Assembly (NCBI GenBank): GCA_019787685.1
Contig: JAHNUO010000022.1
Coordinates: forward strand, 434,001-498,000
Direction: 5' to 3'
Source of the DNA: Chiua virens
Taxonomy: Eukaryota > Basidiomycota > Agaricomycetes > Boletales > Boletaceae
DNA length: 64,000 bases
Below, in pieces: positions 21,268 through 34,180 of this stretch (positions are counted from its first letter, which is position 1; each line of letters opens with the position of its first letter). The position numbers and the translations under genes were made by a program. The notes under the pieces were generated by a model, which was given only the letters and a program-made list of their open reading frames with translations, ran no database searches and was not told the origin of the DNA.

Positions 21268-24200
21268 CTATGCACATTGCGAGATTGGTGTTTCCTCGCC
21301 CAGTCTCCTCTCCTCTGACGTCCTAGCGTTATCAGGAGGACCCCCCAGGCCAGCCATCGCTGCTGCTTTCTCTGAAATCTGGGCCATAGCGTCTTCCCCA
21401 TCGAATAGTCTGTTATTTGTCAAGCGTGCATGTCAGTTGGCCGATCAAAAGCGATCCACAGCCAGAGAGAGTGGACTCACGCGGCGGTCTCTTCGAGGGT
21501 GCGCTGGCGCCTCATGGTCAGCGCCATGCCAGCTCGCACGTCAACGATCACTCACATTTTTTGTCTCGACGACATAGAACCACAGAAAAACTGCTTCAAA
21601 GGCGATCCAGAAGACGTACACGAGCTAGGCAAGTTGTCAGAGAGGTCAAGAGCGCACGTGACGAACAACGCACATAGTACTTCCAGCCGAGCCTGAAGTT
21701 CATGCATCTAGGTCACTTTTGTCATCTGGTCAATGTCTGAGCGACTCACGCGGCGAAAGCAATAGGGTTGACGTATCTGTTTTGTGGATGAATTTCCCCA
21801 TCATCAGTGACTGACCAGACAGAGACTTACTGGTTGAAAATGAGCGATATACAAATAATAAAATTCCAATATGTGAACCCCTTGGCCCGCAATGCGAATG
21901 GCAAGATCTCTACTGTGTATCTTGTACAAAGTGAGCTCATGTCTCTGCAACATGCGTAGAAACATACGACACGACGAGGGGGGTAAACGCAATCTGTAGC
22001 AAGACATGAGCATATGTTTCGGTTTCATAATAACTTGGAAGTTACGCACGGTATCTGCAAGATATCATATCAGAACAGCAACAGGATATGATGGATTTGA
22101 AATGGCTCACAGAATGATGAGTATAAGACTAGATCAGTTTCAGGACAGTCAGCGAGCACAAGGTGGATGAATGACGTACGCACAAATCATAGCAATCACT
22201 GCATAACCTGCTTTGATATCATGATGGATTGTGTCTACAGCAAAGCAGGCAGTTTGCAGAGTCCAAGTGATGAGCATCCCTACATTCAAGATGATCAACG
22301 AGATGACCATTAGAATCAGTTGGTGTACTCTACGTACCAAACGCTGATATCAAGAAGAGGGGACGCCGTCCAGCCTTATCACAGAGCGCACTGGAAGCGA
22401 GAGCAAATATCAGGCCCCAAATGCCCATGAAACCGTTCTGACGTCCCAAGAGTGTGAAGATCGATGGATGATGAACCAGATGCATTGCGCACAATAAGCA
22501 ATTGAGTAGAAGGGGACGTGACTGAAGGACATCAAATTTGTGGGTAAATCAGTGATGTTGTGAAAAGACTCCACTCACTCCCTATGGCGTTGAAGACCTT
22601 GTTCAAGTCTACAGTCAAATCGTCATTTTCGTGATTAGGTACATCATACGGGGCCGACCACATACAATACGAACTGAGTACGAGCAATGAGCATTTGTTA
22701 CTTGCCGACGGAACACAAGACTTACAGCAGACCATTTCCAGACCACTGAGAGAAGCACGCGATTGCAGTGATAATGCGCATCCGTTTCCTGTTTCCTACT
22801 GTCTTGAATAAGCTGGACCATCCGACGTTTTTCGACACTTCGCGGTCAAACTTGATGGCTTCTTTGATTTCTTCAAACTCGTATTCGACCAGGGCATCTC
22901 TTCTAACATCACGAAAACCATCAGCTTCAGCTACATCAAGTAGAGGAGCAACGCAACTCGTTTCCGTTTGCGTGGTAGTAAGCCAAGATTCTGAGTGCTT
23001 CCGCTTCGCTGTGGGTCTGATTACCAACACGAGTGCACGACATCTGCAAATTCCTCTCACCGGCCTTGGTTCACGAGCCAGCGTGGCGACTCTGGCACGA
23101 ACCAAATGAGGCAAACCTGGATGACGGAAGGCAGTCCTTGGAGAGCAGACGGGATCCTCCACGCCCAACTGTTCGGTACGTGGAATGTTCCGTATGTCTG
23201 GTTAGCTAGAGTCAGTCGAGTGTTCGTTAATCTGGTGTGGGCTTACCGTCCATGCGGCACTGTCGTCCACGGAACCGAGTGAGCCTCAGAACAAATCGAA
23301 TCAAGATTGAGATATCTTACATCAAACCTCCAACAGTCCTAATTGACGGTCATTATGCCACGAAGTTCAAACAGAAATTTACCCACCCGAGGCTGTTGTA
23401 CATCGAGGTCAAAACACCACGCTGGGATGGATACGCCAGCTCTGTCACGAGCAAGGGGGCTGCGTTGGTAGCGAACCCCAAGCCAAAGCCGATAATAAAT
23501 CTGTGCCGCAAGTGAAATCCGAAAGGATGACGATGTCATACATGACCTTTACCTGGAAACAATGAACATCTGAACCGACTGGCTGGCAGTCTGGAGAACC
23601 GCGGCAATTATCATTACAGCCGCACCAAAGAACACAGAGAATCGTCGCCCGAGCCCGTCAGTCATGTATGGAGAAAATGGAACCGCGGCGAGCGACCCAA
23701 TCGTCTTCCAGAGAGGAGGGTTAAACAAAGGTAGATCGTGGATGACCATTACGCTCACCTGAATAGCACCCAGAAGCCCTAACTTCACATCCCAGTCGTT
23801 AAAGAAACACGTCACCGAACAGAAAAACATGCCTTGGAACCGGACGGATAATTGAACGCGGTCTCCCATTGAGGTAAGGACTGCAGGCCATCTGATGGAA
23901 TCTTGCAGTCAACTACACTCGTCTTGGATGGAAGAGCCTGGACGAACTCATCATACTCCCTGTGTCATTCTATGTCAGTTCATAGACGCGCGCGATCATT
24001 CAGACCGCCAAGACGTACCGTCGAAGCCGTTAGTTGACGAAGTAATCAGGCTAAGGGTGGTTCAAGCTCGAAAAACCCGCAAGAGACCATCAACCGAACT
24101 GACAGGATGCATATACAAAAATTTAGCGACAGAAGCCCTGCCGGTTGATAGCCGTCTAAGAAGGAGAGGAATGGAATGGAATTGTGTGATGGTACTACGC

Positions 24201-24299
24201 ACTCGTGTTCTTCCACCATGGTATGGAATTGTCTAGAAGGTGAGCGTAAACCGGGATCTTGACATTTGTGGGACTAGTTCCAACACCCATAGTGTTCAT
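21268..24299 (-). CDS. MFS sugar transporter (lactose-permease / hexose-transporter type)
   Basis: A multi-exon plasma-membrane sugar:proton symporter of the 12-helix fungal sugar-porter class. Reading from 24,299, the exons give a start MNTMGVGTSPTN, the pre-helix segment PWWKNTS, TSSTNGFDG and MMNGLQSLPQWE, then GLLGAIQ and FSPYMTDGLGRR (helix 2-3 loop, GRR signature). Next come FGLGFATNAAPLLVTELAYP, WRIPSALQGLPSVIQ and VPESPRWL (PESPRWL signature), DKAGRRPLFLISAFGM (second GRRP), YTVEILPFALRAKGF, and an end near VETK ... LFDGEDAMAQIS with the stop at 21,268. More than ten short introns interrupt it, one apparently with a GC donor near 23,831. I found no disabling change. The exact first exons, 24,000-24,299, are the least certain. 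The substrate cannot be told from the sequence. Confidence 0.85.
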
Positions 24300-24417
24300 C
24301 AATAGGGAGAAATGATGCAGCCCGTATGCTTGCATAAACGAAATGTATAGCGTACCGCTGAGGCAGTGCTGCCTGCAGAAGCTCGGAGCCTGGGCTACGG
24401 GTCTGACATAAGAGATG

Positions 24418-24639
24418 TCAACTACCTGATCTCTGCACTTCCTTCCTATCAAAACGGAACTCTGGGCGGTAGTCGAAGGACTCCCGTTCTGCTTCTAACG
24501 TGAACCTTGGCAAGGGCATATCATATACCGTTGACAGTGGGTAGTGGCGTGTATATGTACGAAGTTCTTTACGAAGATCCATTCCTTTGCTGCCAGGGTC
24601 GCCTCTTTCTTCAGGAGCCTGAGTGCTGAACAGAATCAT
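24418..24639 (-). other. Unassigned open frame upstream of the transporter
   Basis: 73 codons starting MILFSTQAPEERGDPG and ending with a possible donor at CAGAGATCAG/gtag. It could be an alternative 5' exon of the transporter or part of another gene. No domain is recognised. Confidence 0.3.
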
Positions 24640-27136
24640 GGAGTTAGAGCACCTTTCAGCGAATGAGCGGCCATCACGGCGTCTCAGATGTCAACACTTC
24701 AGCGAAGCCCTTGGGCGATGGACATGATGGGAACCGAAGAGAATTGATGCTGGGCTGCTCGTCCATGAATCGTATCATAAAAAACATGTCATAATCCCGG
24801 GCCCGTTTCGGCAAGCCAGACAACCTACATGAAATCATTGATGCGAGCAGGCTCTCAGGGCGACTCAGCTAGGACGAGGCTCGAACTTGAACCCAACTGC
24901 CAAACTGGTTCTCCATTATCTGGCCACTGGAAGGCTGCTTGACGAGGGTACTTACATAAGCGCTGCCTTACTAAGGCCCCAACCGTGTACAGGTGGGCTG
25001 AAATCGTCTAAGCTCAAGCGCTCAAGTTGCTTTTTAGAACAGCATTCAAATTTGTTGCGTGGTTGCAACGTGGCACGAAATAGATCCGTTCCGGCGACTT
25101 CAACTCTTCCGAGTCAGATCCGGAAAGAAAATCAAGGCACATGGCGTCGAAGTTCAAACAGATGACCGGTACCGCCAAATGTCATCGCTGCCCTATCACC
25201 CCTACGTACGCCAGTGCAAGACGTTGTATGCACCTTTGGGGCAGCCTCCACACTTGAAGAAGGATATCCGTCATATCAGGCCTTTTGTGATGTGAGATTC
25301 TTACCCCATCAAACAGCCTAACTTGTCACGCATCTAGAGCGGTGGATAAGTTTTTTGTCAAGTGACTAAGAGAGCAAGCTAGCGCATGCGATTGAGGTCT
25401 GATGACCACATTTCCTTCTGTACTGGGTCTTGCATCTCAGCTCATGGGAGCCCAGACCCAGATCTATCGCATCATTCCATACCATTTCGTGCGACTTTCT
25501 TAAGTCCCGCCGTCGGCGTTTAATAGTGTATGACAGCGAACCTCGCCGTTTAACCTTGAAGCGCCGGTTGTTGAACGTTTGAACGCGTACATAACTGAAT
25601 TTCAGTCGTAATCTCATCGCGTCTATTTACTTCCGCTCATCTGAATATAGGTATTCATCCACTGGCTTGCTAATTTTCACTTTTTCAAGTTTCATGACCC
25701 ATAACGGCTACAACCTGAGACACCTGCTACTGTGACGGTAATGGTTATTTCTCTCGTCCCCGGCGCTACGAGTATCCTTGGCAACTTACCTTGGCATCGA
25801 CTCAGCTGGCGGCAGTGCGGTGTCACGCTTGCAGCAGTGTGGTTCAGTCTGGCCTTCACCTTGAATATACATCACAGTGATAGTAAGGCTATCGTGAGAC
25901 CACGTACGGTGAGAGTCTCAGTAACAGAATAAATTTCAAAAAACAGTCACAGTAAACGGATAGCCAAAGCCACGTAACGGTACAACAGTAAGATTTTTTT
26001 TCATACGATGAGCAACGAGAATTGGTAGTGAGTCAAACGACAAATAAAGGAAGAAAATACCAAGAATGGTAACAAGGCGAGATAAGTGATATCATGATCG
26101 AGGTCGGCGGCGCGATACGACACACTACTAGTACAGTGGCCACGGTGGCTCAATATCAATGATGCCAATGCATTAAATAGTTCGGCGTTTGGAAGGATAG
26201 GCTGGAAAAACATCAAGCTGAGCACAGACATTCTTATGGATAGGCACTCACAATGAGATAAAAGACGGGCCTATCGTATTTCAATCGTCGCGCTTCCAGC
26301 CACTGGTAGCGAAGCCAGGATCGTCCTCGCGTTTCCATATCACGAGACCGCAGATTTTCTGACAATGCCTTATAATACATTCTGAAGAAAGCTAAATTAT
26401 ATAATGGTAAAAAGGTCTTATTATTACTTTGCAACAGTAGGTCTGGTGAAGAATAAGTATCAAACAGTCAGTAATGACACACATCATGGGATTTGGTAAT
26501 GGCCGGCAATGTTGACCAGTCTGGTACAGCTTTATATATTCTTTATAACAGTAGGCTGAGTGCATAACAAATGTCAGACTGTCAGTGAAGATACCAATTA
26601 TACAGTTTACATATTCCTCATAATGGTAGCTACAGTTGAAAACAAGTGTCGGACAGTTAGAAAAGACGTACTACTATCACACAAGTCGGTAAAGGGCAAG
26701 GCCAATTAATTTGAGGGTAGTCGAAAATGTGTACCAAACATATCTTTACTAAGCAAAGATATCGATGCTTGCAACGTTCCCAACCCGAGTCCAACACACA
26801 TTTCTGGCCAACTTTTTCATTCATGCTCGAGCTTCATCAATAGTACCACTCCGATGGCATTCTCAAATAAGTGTCAGGAAGGTGAAAGTGGGTCAGATAT
26901 GCACGTATAGGAAGACTTTCGAACGATCAACCAGGTGGCGACAGTGAATAATTACCTGTAGCATGATTATGGCAGGCAAAGTGGATCATCCCGGGAGTAA
27001 CGGCAACTGAAGGAAACGTTTTCACGTCGTCATCATTTTGATCGACCAAACGAATGATAGCAAATAGATAACCAGATTATTCTGCTTCGTGATTTCGAAT
27101 AGCCTAGTACAACGTTCGAATCGGACCCAAACGAGT
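24640..27136. other. Intergenic stretch with degenerate tandem repeats
   Basis: No gene recognised on either strand. Between about 26,425 and 26,680 a phrase like ATAACAGTAGGCT followed by AAATGTCAGACTGTCAGTGA recurs about three times with heavy divergence (near 26,432, 26,545 and 26,620), suggesting an old tandem duplication. Confidence 0.4.
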
Positions 27137-28660
27137 TTAACTACTACTAGAAATACGGCGCTTCTTCAGTGACTTTGCCACAGACTTTTGGGCGGAATTA
27201 TCTCGTTCAATTCGAAAAGAAAAGGTGGGCCCGAGTGCCGACCTGCCGCGGCAGCTCTCATTATTGCCATGTGTGAAGCGAAGTAACTGAGGGACTCGCC
27301 TGTTCCACCATAACAGAAGTTCGTCAACGAAATTTTTGTCCTCTTCAGTCTTGGTTTCTTCGAACCACTCCACTATGGCTTCATAGAACTCGTGGGTGTC
27401 AAATACACCATCGACGATCGCCCAAGAACCTGCAGAGGACAGGGCGAAACGAACCTGCAACGCAGTCAGTAATCCATTAGCATCAAATCCGGTATTAATT
27501 ATGTTAACGGTAAACGACCAATTTACCTGGCAAGCCACATAGGCAATGGCGCGTGGCTGAACTGTTTGCATACCTATGAGTTTGGCCACGTTTGACCGCG
27601 TCCGTCTATCACCTCGGCGATGTTTCTTTCCAGCGGTTGGCTCGAGACCCTCATCGTCCAATGCGGAAGATGGAGAAATAAAGATGGCTTTGAAGGCCTG
27701 GAGTGGAGAATCAATGACGATACCTACATTTGTGTGCAGAACATGCCTTGACTAAAATTTCGTTCTTAAACAGTCCGCTGTCGAGATTGGCAGGGTCTGA
27801 CTGACCACCAGCATACAGGAAGGCCGGCCAAGATTGCGCGGTGACGAGAAAGTCGGGATGGAAGTCACGAATATTCTGCCGGTGACTGTTGGAATACATA
27901 GCCTTGTCAATTGAAATGTTTATGGCGCAGAGTTCACTCACATGGGAACGTTCCAGTCATAGTCAACTGGACACAGAAAACTTCCTGTCGCATCATTGTA
28001 GAACCCTCTCCCGCTCTTGTCTTCAGCGCTGAGGGGAGGCTCAGGCTTTGGTGTCTGCTGCATGAGCCAGTTCACGACAAATACTTTAAGCCTGTGGGTA
28101 TCATCAGTGCGGCCGGTGTCAGCACCTCGTTCGAGCTGCATTTACATCAGTCCTATTGCACAAAGTCCAAGGGAATAAATTTCTGACCTGTAGTAGAGCA
28201 TCGCCAAGTTCTGTCTGAGGGATGTCACGGATAGAGGGAATCCACCGCATAAGTTCCTTGTAAGATTTGTACAAACGGTTTTCCCTTGGGCGTGCCGTCA
28301 ATCACACTGATAAGAAACTAAATGTAAAACAAAACGCACGCATCCGTGTGATTCACAATGTTCGCGTTGGCAACATGGGCTCGTCGGTCTGCCTCCGCCA
28401 ACATGTCATTGACACTGTCGTGGAGAGACACAAGGCGTCTGATGAGTCGTCCTTTATAACGAAAACTTTGAACACTACCAAAAAAAAAAGGTCAGGTCAA
28501 CGAGCACACAGAACAATTGCAAGATACTCTGCAATTCAGATCTGTACTGGAGGTTGCGAGTATTCAGGCTACGGTCTTGCAAAGCGATAAGACGTGCCAC
28601 TTGTTGCATCAAAAGAGTAGTATCAATGGTCTGGGACGGGGAGTCATCTGCACTTGACAT
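27137..28660 (-). CDS. DUF6698 family protein
   Basis: Intron-containing gene of a family that is common in agarics and has no known function. The start at 28,660 reads MSSADDSPSQTIDTTLLM. Further exons give YKSYKELMRWIPSIRDI (about 28,200-28,275), THRLKVFVVNWLMQQTPKPE with GFYNDATGSFLCPVDYDWN (27,955-28,120), and AQSWPAFLYAGGQSDPANLD with FKNEILVKAF (27,750-27,850). The last are RSNVAKLIGMQTVQPRAIAY, QVRFALSSAGSW and FVDELLLWWNRRV (27,290-27,600). The order of these blocks, especially the RFALSS and LLLWWNR motifs, matches the family throughout. The C-terminal tail is basic (SLKKRR) and ends at 27,137. The frames are open between clear GT-AG junctions, so the gene is probably intact. Confidence 0.8.
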
Positions 28661-28784
28661 TGTTCAGGGCGAGACGAAGATAACAGTCTAAGAGTGGAGG
28701 TCAACGATGCACGACAATATTCTCAAGATATTTAAGAACGTATTCACTGGACAAATTTCATTATCCGCGAGAACGCCACGCACA

Positions 28785-29085
28785 CATTGGACGACCATGG
28801 CCGTTGAGCCTCTCCACCCGAAATGGAAGGAGCTGTGTTAGCGTCGCTTCCGGGCCGCGCCACACGCATGGCATGGCCATGGCCATACCAATGTTTTCTT
28901 GATGTACTGAAATGGAAGGACGTCTGCCGGACAGCGCCACCAAATGACACGGCCATGGCAATACCGAAGGCTTCCGCTTGTCTCAAAACATTGCATGACC
29001 GTGGCCATCACAGTGCCTTCTTGATGTACTATAGTGGAAGGGCGCCTGAATTGCTGCCGGGCAACGCCACCGGATAACACGGCCA
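28785..29085. repeat. Tandem duplication, unit about 122 bp
   Basis: TTCTTGATGTACT recurs at about 28,897 and 29,019. Each is followed by GAAATGGAAGG or TAGTGGAAGG, then GCCGGRCARCGCCACC and ATAACACGGCCATGG-like ends. A partial third unit (GCCGTTGAGCCTCTCC ... GGAAGGAG) precedes them. Confidence 0.65.
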
Positions 29086-29275
29086 TGGGTATACCAGAGC
29101 CTCCTCTTGTCGTCTGAAAACAGAAGAAATCAGGTGTTTGGCGACAGGCCCTAACCAGCGAAGCGACTGAATAGAATTCAAAATTTTCCAGTACATCGAA
29201 CACAATAAATCCCTACCTTTTCATTCCCGAGGTCTACTCACAGTGCACACCCTCCGTCCCCCACCTTTCATCGTT

Positions 29276-30126
29276 ATGGCTAGGGCTTCCAACAGAAGGG
29301 ATCTGCCCGAGGAGGTAGAGAAAATGGTTTTTTTTGTTAGCGAGTAGAAAGCCGCGTGAACTGGCTAAGTACTCACGGGTAGCTCGTCGTGTACAAGAAT
29401 GGTAAGGGCTCCTAACTGCGTCTTACATGAAGCTGAAATTCTTCCTGCGTAAGGATGGAGCCTATCCTTTACAAAAAAATCAGTATCTCTTCTCAAGCCA
29501 ACGCGAAAAGTCTTCTACTTTCGCTCGCTACGGGATCGAAGACAGTCCTACGCCTGCAAATCGGCACGTCTGTCTCCCCTGACATTGTTGCAATGCTCCT
29601 CCAACGTTGCCCTCGTCTGATCAACTTCGCTATACATGGGGAATGTAACAGCCTTCGTCAATTCTACATCATCCTCGACGCGCTCAATAATCTCACGGAC
29701 CTGAGGTACCTCTCGGTCGATCCTGCTCTGTTTTTTCAAACAGGCATCGTGCATCTTCCTGACACGCCCGCCTTCCATCGTGTTACACATCTGGATCTGA
29801 CCATTGACTCAGCTTGGGAGATAGTTACTACCGGGCTTCAGTATTTCAATCGCTTGACACACTTGTCAATGACCCGGAGAATGAGTGGTACGGCGACTCA
29901 CTGCTTACTGGCACTCCTCCAACGTCAATCGTTGAAGGTGATTTTGCTGTGGGTGGATGAAATCGAAGGTCAACCCAAAGCGATCAAGTATCTGCTGAAA
30001 CGGAAGTTAGATGACCCAAGAATAGTTCTGTTTTGCCAGTCAATGAAGTCAGGTGGCAGTTTCTGGCTGCGTGCAGAGCGCGTGATCGCCTGGCGGAAGG
30101 AGAACGACAGTATGTATCATCCATGA
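29276..30126 (+). CDS. F-box-like / leucine-rich repeat protein with a disrupted frame
   Basis: The start at 29,276 gives MARASNRRDLPEEVEKMVF, an F-box-like opening. After one intron (29,402-29,453) the main exon 29,454-30,126 reads MEPILYKKISI, LRLQIGTSVSPDIVAMLL, HRVTHLDLTIDSAWEIV and LTHLSMTRRMSG, that is, leucine-rich repeats used for substrate recognition in ubiquitin ligase adaptors. Between start and intron the frame is broken in an 8-T run at 29,328-29,335. With one T fewer, the text becomes LLASRKPRELAKYSRVARRV followed by QEW, which joins correctly to MEPILYK. So either the gene is a recent pseudogene or the T run is miscounted. The family is expanded in agarics. Confidence 0.65.
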
Positions 30127-30389
30127 TACTTTCGAAATGAGACTAACCTTCGTAGTCACTACAGTAAAGCGTCCTACAGGGTTAGAGGGTATAACTTCAC
30201 GTAGCGCTGCTCCGAAGGTCTATTAGTGATGTGACAAGTTTGGTGTTGTACATACTTTGGTGGATGGATCTAGATATGCGTTTGGTGCTCGAAAGAGAAA
30301 TCAGTGTTAAGTACTTAAGTACATGGCGTAAAACTTACGATCCAGACTCTGGGTCGGTTTAAGGTGCATATCTGAGGCGCTTCAAAGAG

Positions 30390-30530
30390 TCTTCAACCCC
30401 ACCGTCGCTCGATTCGAGATGGCAACGGGGCGACCCTATGGACACATAGTCCAAAAGCGTTATCTGTGCGACACGAAGTCAACACAGAGAGATCGATGAT
30501 CTTTGAGCGGCGCAAAGCCAACTCGGTATG
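30390..30530 (+). repeat. Dispersed gene-flanking repeat, copy 1
   Basis: Contains CTATGGACACATAGTCCAAAA, trimmed landmarks GACGAAGTC-like ACACGAAGTCAACACAGAGAG, and GCGGCGCAAAGCCAACTC. The same block recurs at 33,960-34,180 (plus), 34,700-34,915 (minus) and 37,580-37,715 (minus). This copy lies about 320 bp upstream of the gene at 30,854. Confidence 0.8.
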
Positions 30531-30853
30531 AGCCGATGATCCGTGGGACGAGGAGGCGTAGGAAGTGTCGGCGCAAGGTCTTCAAGTTGAGGGTGGCCAG
30601 GAGTGCCAGTATGGGTGCACGAGGGACCATGTCAATGATCCGGAAGGCGTCGATCTTGAGGGAGGGCTGTAACGAGAGGGTGGGATTTGCGACACGAGGT
30701 AATGAGCGAGTGTCATGAGAGGAAATGGGCGCGACGTCGCGGGAACCATCATGATGAGTTCTTTCATGGCAGATGTGAAATGGCACCTGTCGTTTTCAGA
30801 CTCAAATACTAACTCCGACACTTCGTGTACCACTTAATTGCAAGTGTCATCGA

Positions 30854-31814
30854 GTGCCGCAGTCTGAATGTCATATCATGCCCCTCAGTGCTCAGTCTGA
30901 ATCTCGTAGTCCCTCCCTTACCTCGTCAGTCGATTCAGCAATGTCATCTTCCTTACCCAGCCCACAGGAAGATGACCCTGTCCTTGTGCCTTCGCAATCG
31001 AAGTCCTCCGACAAGTTCCCATCCCGGACCTCCCACAGTCGTTTCAATCAGCTCAATCAACCCTTTCCCGATCCCTTTCCTCCCAATCGCTACCCTGAGA
31101 CGACACCTCCCTCTTCTCCTCCTGACAATCGTCGAAAGAAACGGCTTCCGTCTCATTCCTCATCCAATCCGAAGCGACAATACCATTACCACCCTTACAT
31201 CCCCAGGGGAAAAGGACCTGTCCCCCCTGCGCTGCACTATGCAGCACAATCACTGGGGATAATGTCCCCCACCGATGTAACGCTTGATGAAGTAGAGCAG
31301 GTACGTTGCATTGCGCGGGCCCGTCAACTAGCTCACATCCAAATAGGAGAAAGAAGGGTTTATTCAGGCCCTTTCTGCCATGCCCGAAACCATTTTGATG
31401 TCGGCACTTGAAGCCAAACGGGCGGATCATGAGTGCATTGCCCTACGGCTTGCACTCGCGAAGGCAGAAATAAGATCCTCGGAGAAGCATATGGTCTTTT
31501 TGGCCAGTATGCATGACCAGCATGAAGGCGCCCACGCTGCTAGTGGGGCATGCCTTGATATATTTCATCGAGTCCTCAATCCCCGCGGTAAAGAAGATGT
31601 CGAAGATAGTAAGCAATTTTACGAGGACACTCGTGTGGAGCGGCTTACGGCGTTGGCGGTTTCTGAGGCACACGTGGGTCAAATACAGGACGTGATTGGT
31701 CTACGACTTTCAGATCTGTTTGAAGGAGGCAGTGTTGAGCGACATGTATCCCATGGTTCGGAGGATTCAGACTTGAGCGGATTTAGCGATTCGGAGGATG
31801 TTCGACTCGTCTGA
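30854..31814 (+). CDS. Hypothetical protein, 304 residues, two exons
   Basis: Exon 1 runs 30,854-31,300 and exon 2 31,347-31,814, joined in phase 0 at Q/EKEGFIQALSAM. The 46-bp intron has a gtacgt donor and an aaatag acceptor. The N-terminal half is rich in Ser, Pro and Arg, probably disordered, with a basic stretch DNRRKKRLPSHSSSNPKR. The C-terminal half is helical, with EAKRADHECIALRLALAKAE able to form a coiled coil and an acidic tail SEDSDLSGFSDSEDVRLV. No domain is recognised. Such small helical proteins often sit next to DUF6532 genes in agarics, and here the DUF6532 gene starts 172 bp downstream on the same strand. Function unknown. Confidence 0.7.
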
Positions 31815-31985
31815 GGGATTTAAAGGGGATACATTACCGCTATCCTCACCCGCGGTGTCCCTTCTGTTGTAATCTTACTTTCTATTCCAAATCAAGTTTG
31901 TGTATGCCTATTGGTGTATGTTTTCATTTTATCTTAATGCCATATACCGAATGGGATCCTTCGACTTACACTGACACTGATCACG

Positions 31986-33524
31986 ATGGCGCACACCACC
32001 TCCCAGGTACGTATGTTACGCGTCACTGCGCACCAATGTGTATAAAGTATTGTTCAGTATTACTATCAGTATCCATCGGACCCATCGCCAGACATTCCAG
32101 CCAGTAGTGGAAACACAAACCGTGATGTTGACCTCCAGGATCCCACCCTCGAGCCACAGCTTGCAACCGCTTCCAACATCAACGCCGATATCGAATTGAC
32201 AGGTGATGGGATTGAATGGTTCCCAGCCCCCCGGGATCCGATTCAAGCCCATGCCAACCGTATTGTCGCCCCCGAAAATCCCATCCATACCCATGCGCAC
32301 ACGGGACCTAGTGAATGGGATCTCCAGTATACTCAGTCTATTGCCCATCAAATCCCCCCCGTTTATTATCGCCCCGAGCTTCCCATTCACTACGCTCAAT
32401 CCGCTCACCTTGTTCCCCCCCCCATTCACTTTCACACTAAACCTGTCGCCCACCATCCGATTAACTATCCCGTTCATTACACTTGTGCGACCTTGAGCCC
32501 TGTCGCCCTTGGGAATCCCGCACCCATCAACGTCAACAACGATGAACGGGGCGACGATATAAACCCTACCATCGCATCTTCGTCCATTACCCCTGCCGTT
32601 CCAAGTAAAAAGCGGGTGAGTCGTCGAAACATTTCAACCTGGCAATATATTAACAAATTAAGCAAGAAATACGAAATACGTACCGTCCAGGCTTGCGGCG
32701 GCGGCGGCGGCGGCGACGACGACAGTGGTGGTGACAATAATGGCGGCAGCAAGGCACCTGCTGAGCTGCCTGTTGTGAACCTTTCCCCCACCGCTATTCA
32801 GCTGATGTATAACCGCGTCAAAAACTACATCCGAGAAAGAATGGTCAGGGTGGAGGCAGTGATGACGGATAGTGGGCGAAACAACGAAATTACGGACGCC
32901 ATGAACAACGCGAAACAAACCATCTTGGGTACCTCCAAGGCACAGCTCACGTCTGCAACTACGAAGAAAGTGCGCAAGGAGGCTGTCCGGCCGACCAGCG
33001 AAATTCTCCAGAAATGGAAGAATTATGTGGAGCCGCACGTCAACTCCACTCTCGGCCTGCGAAAAAGGCTTGAGTGGGGGGAAGCTAGCTGCCCACCAGA
33101 AGAAGCCATTGCTCACCGGTCTGCGAGGGCAAATGAAATCATACAATCGCTGAACTACGACCACCTACGCAACGGACCCAATTCTCCCCTCTTCACCGTA
33201 CCATTCTTTCAGGATATGGTGATCGAACATTTATTTGTTCACTCACCGGAGTTATGGAGATATCTCGATCCTAACAACCCTCATCCGGCACTCGACAACC
33301 TCTTCGCGCTGGGAGTAGCAGCGATCGCTGCAGCGGTCGGAGAATATTCCGAAGGTCGGAGGGAGAAGCACGAGGTCATACCCACATCGTGGCGTATGGA
33401 CTACATCAAGGCAAAGGATATGATCGCAAGTCTGAGGCAAGATCAGACGGAGAACTTACATTTGAATGAGATCCAGGATTGGATCGTGCGCCAAAGATTC
33501 GTTGAACTCGAAGGAGCTAATTAA
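31986..33524 (+). CDS. DUF6532 domain protein
   Basis: The start is chosen at 31,986 because exon 1 (MAHTTSQ, 31,986-32,006) joins exon 2 (32,070-33,524) in frame through a gtacgt...atcag intron, giving about 491 residues. The first 150 residues are Pro/His-rich and probably disordered. A low-complexity GGGGGGDDDSGG tract follows at 32,694-32,745. The C-terminal ~300 residues carry the DUF6532-like helical domain: LSPTAIQLMYNRVKNYIRER, PLFTVPFFQDMVIEHLF and DNLFALGVAAIAAAVGEYSE. The family is expanded in Agaricomycetes, is often near mobile elements, and has no established function. No stop or frameshift seen. Confidence 0.78.
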
Positions 33525-33959
33525 CGTATCAAAAGAAGTATTAACACAATGGCAGCTTTACTTTGATGGAGTGCTTACACTTGATGGAGTGCACGAAGCG
33601 AGGTCCATGGGGTGACCCCAGCAGATAGAGGGATATCGATGAGCTAAGGATGGAGTACCGCGGGGGAAGCACAATAACAAAGTGACTTTGATACTGTACT
33701 TACTTCGATGAAATAGATGAGGACAGGGTTGAAGGGGGAAAGCGCTTCTAAGTTCGACACGAGATCATCACAGAAAGATTCGAGCGGCACAAAGCCAGCT
33801 CAGCGAGGTCCGTGGTCCGAGGAAGGTGACCCTATTAGACACCGGGGCGTTACATATCGACGACACTGGATAGTAATGAGTTTGATGGGGAGGAGTGCAG
33901 TAACACTGTACCTACCTTCGAGGAAGTGAACGAGGAGGAGAAAGGGATCGAGGAGAAAG
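33525..33959. other. Spacer with a partial repeat copy
   Basis: 33,715-33,830 holds a shortened, diverged version of the dispersed repeat (GACACGAGATCATCACAGAAA, GAGCGGCACAAAGCCAGCTC). No gene seen. Confidence 0.5.
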
Positions 33960-34180
33960 GGCTTCGAAGGGCCTTCAACCCCACTATCGCTCGATTCGCG
34001 GTGGCGATGGGGCGGCCCTATGGACACAAAGTCCAAAAGCGTTCTGTGCGCGACACAAAGTCAACGCAAAGAGAGATCGAGCGGCGCAAAGCCAACTCAG
34101 TGAGGATTCCGGGACGAGGGGGCGAGGCTGCGATGAACGTCGTCCAGGTGCAGAGGCGTCGCGCGGAGACAATCTTGAGG
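33960..34180 (+). repeat. Dispersed gene-flanking repeat, copy 2
   Basis: Extends further than copy 1, adding CCGGGACGAGGGGGCGAGGC and AACGTCGTCCAGGTGCAGAG. It forms an inverted pair with 34,700-34,915 around a spacer of about 520 bp that shows no gene. Confidence 0.85.

Noticed and set aside
29548..29790. Minus-strand frame within the F-box-like gene
   Set aside because: Antisense shadow of the leucine-rich exon, no domain.
32016..33164. Minus-strand open frames opposite the DUF6532 gene
   Set aside because: They are antisense shadows of a frame with correct splicing and family similarity.
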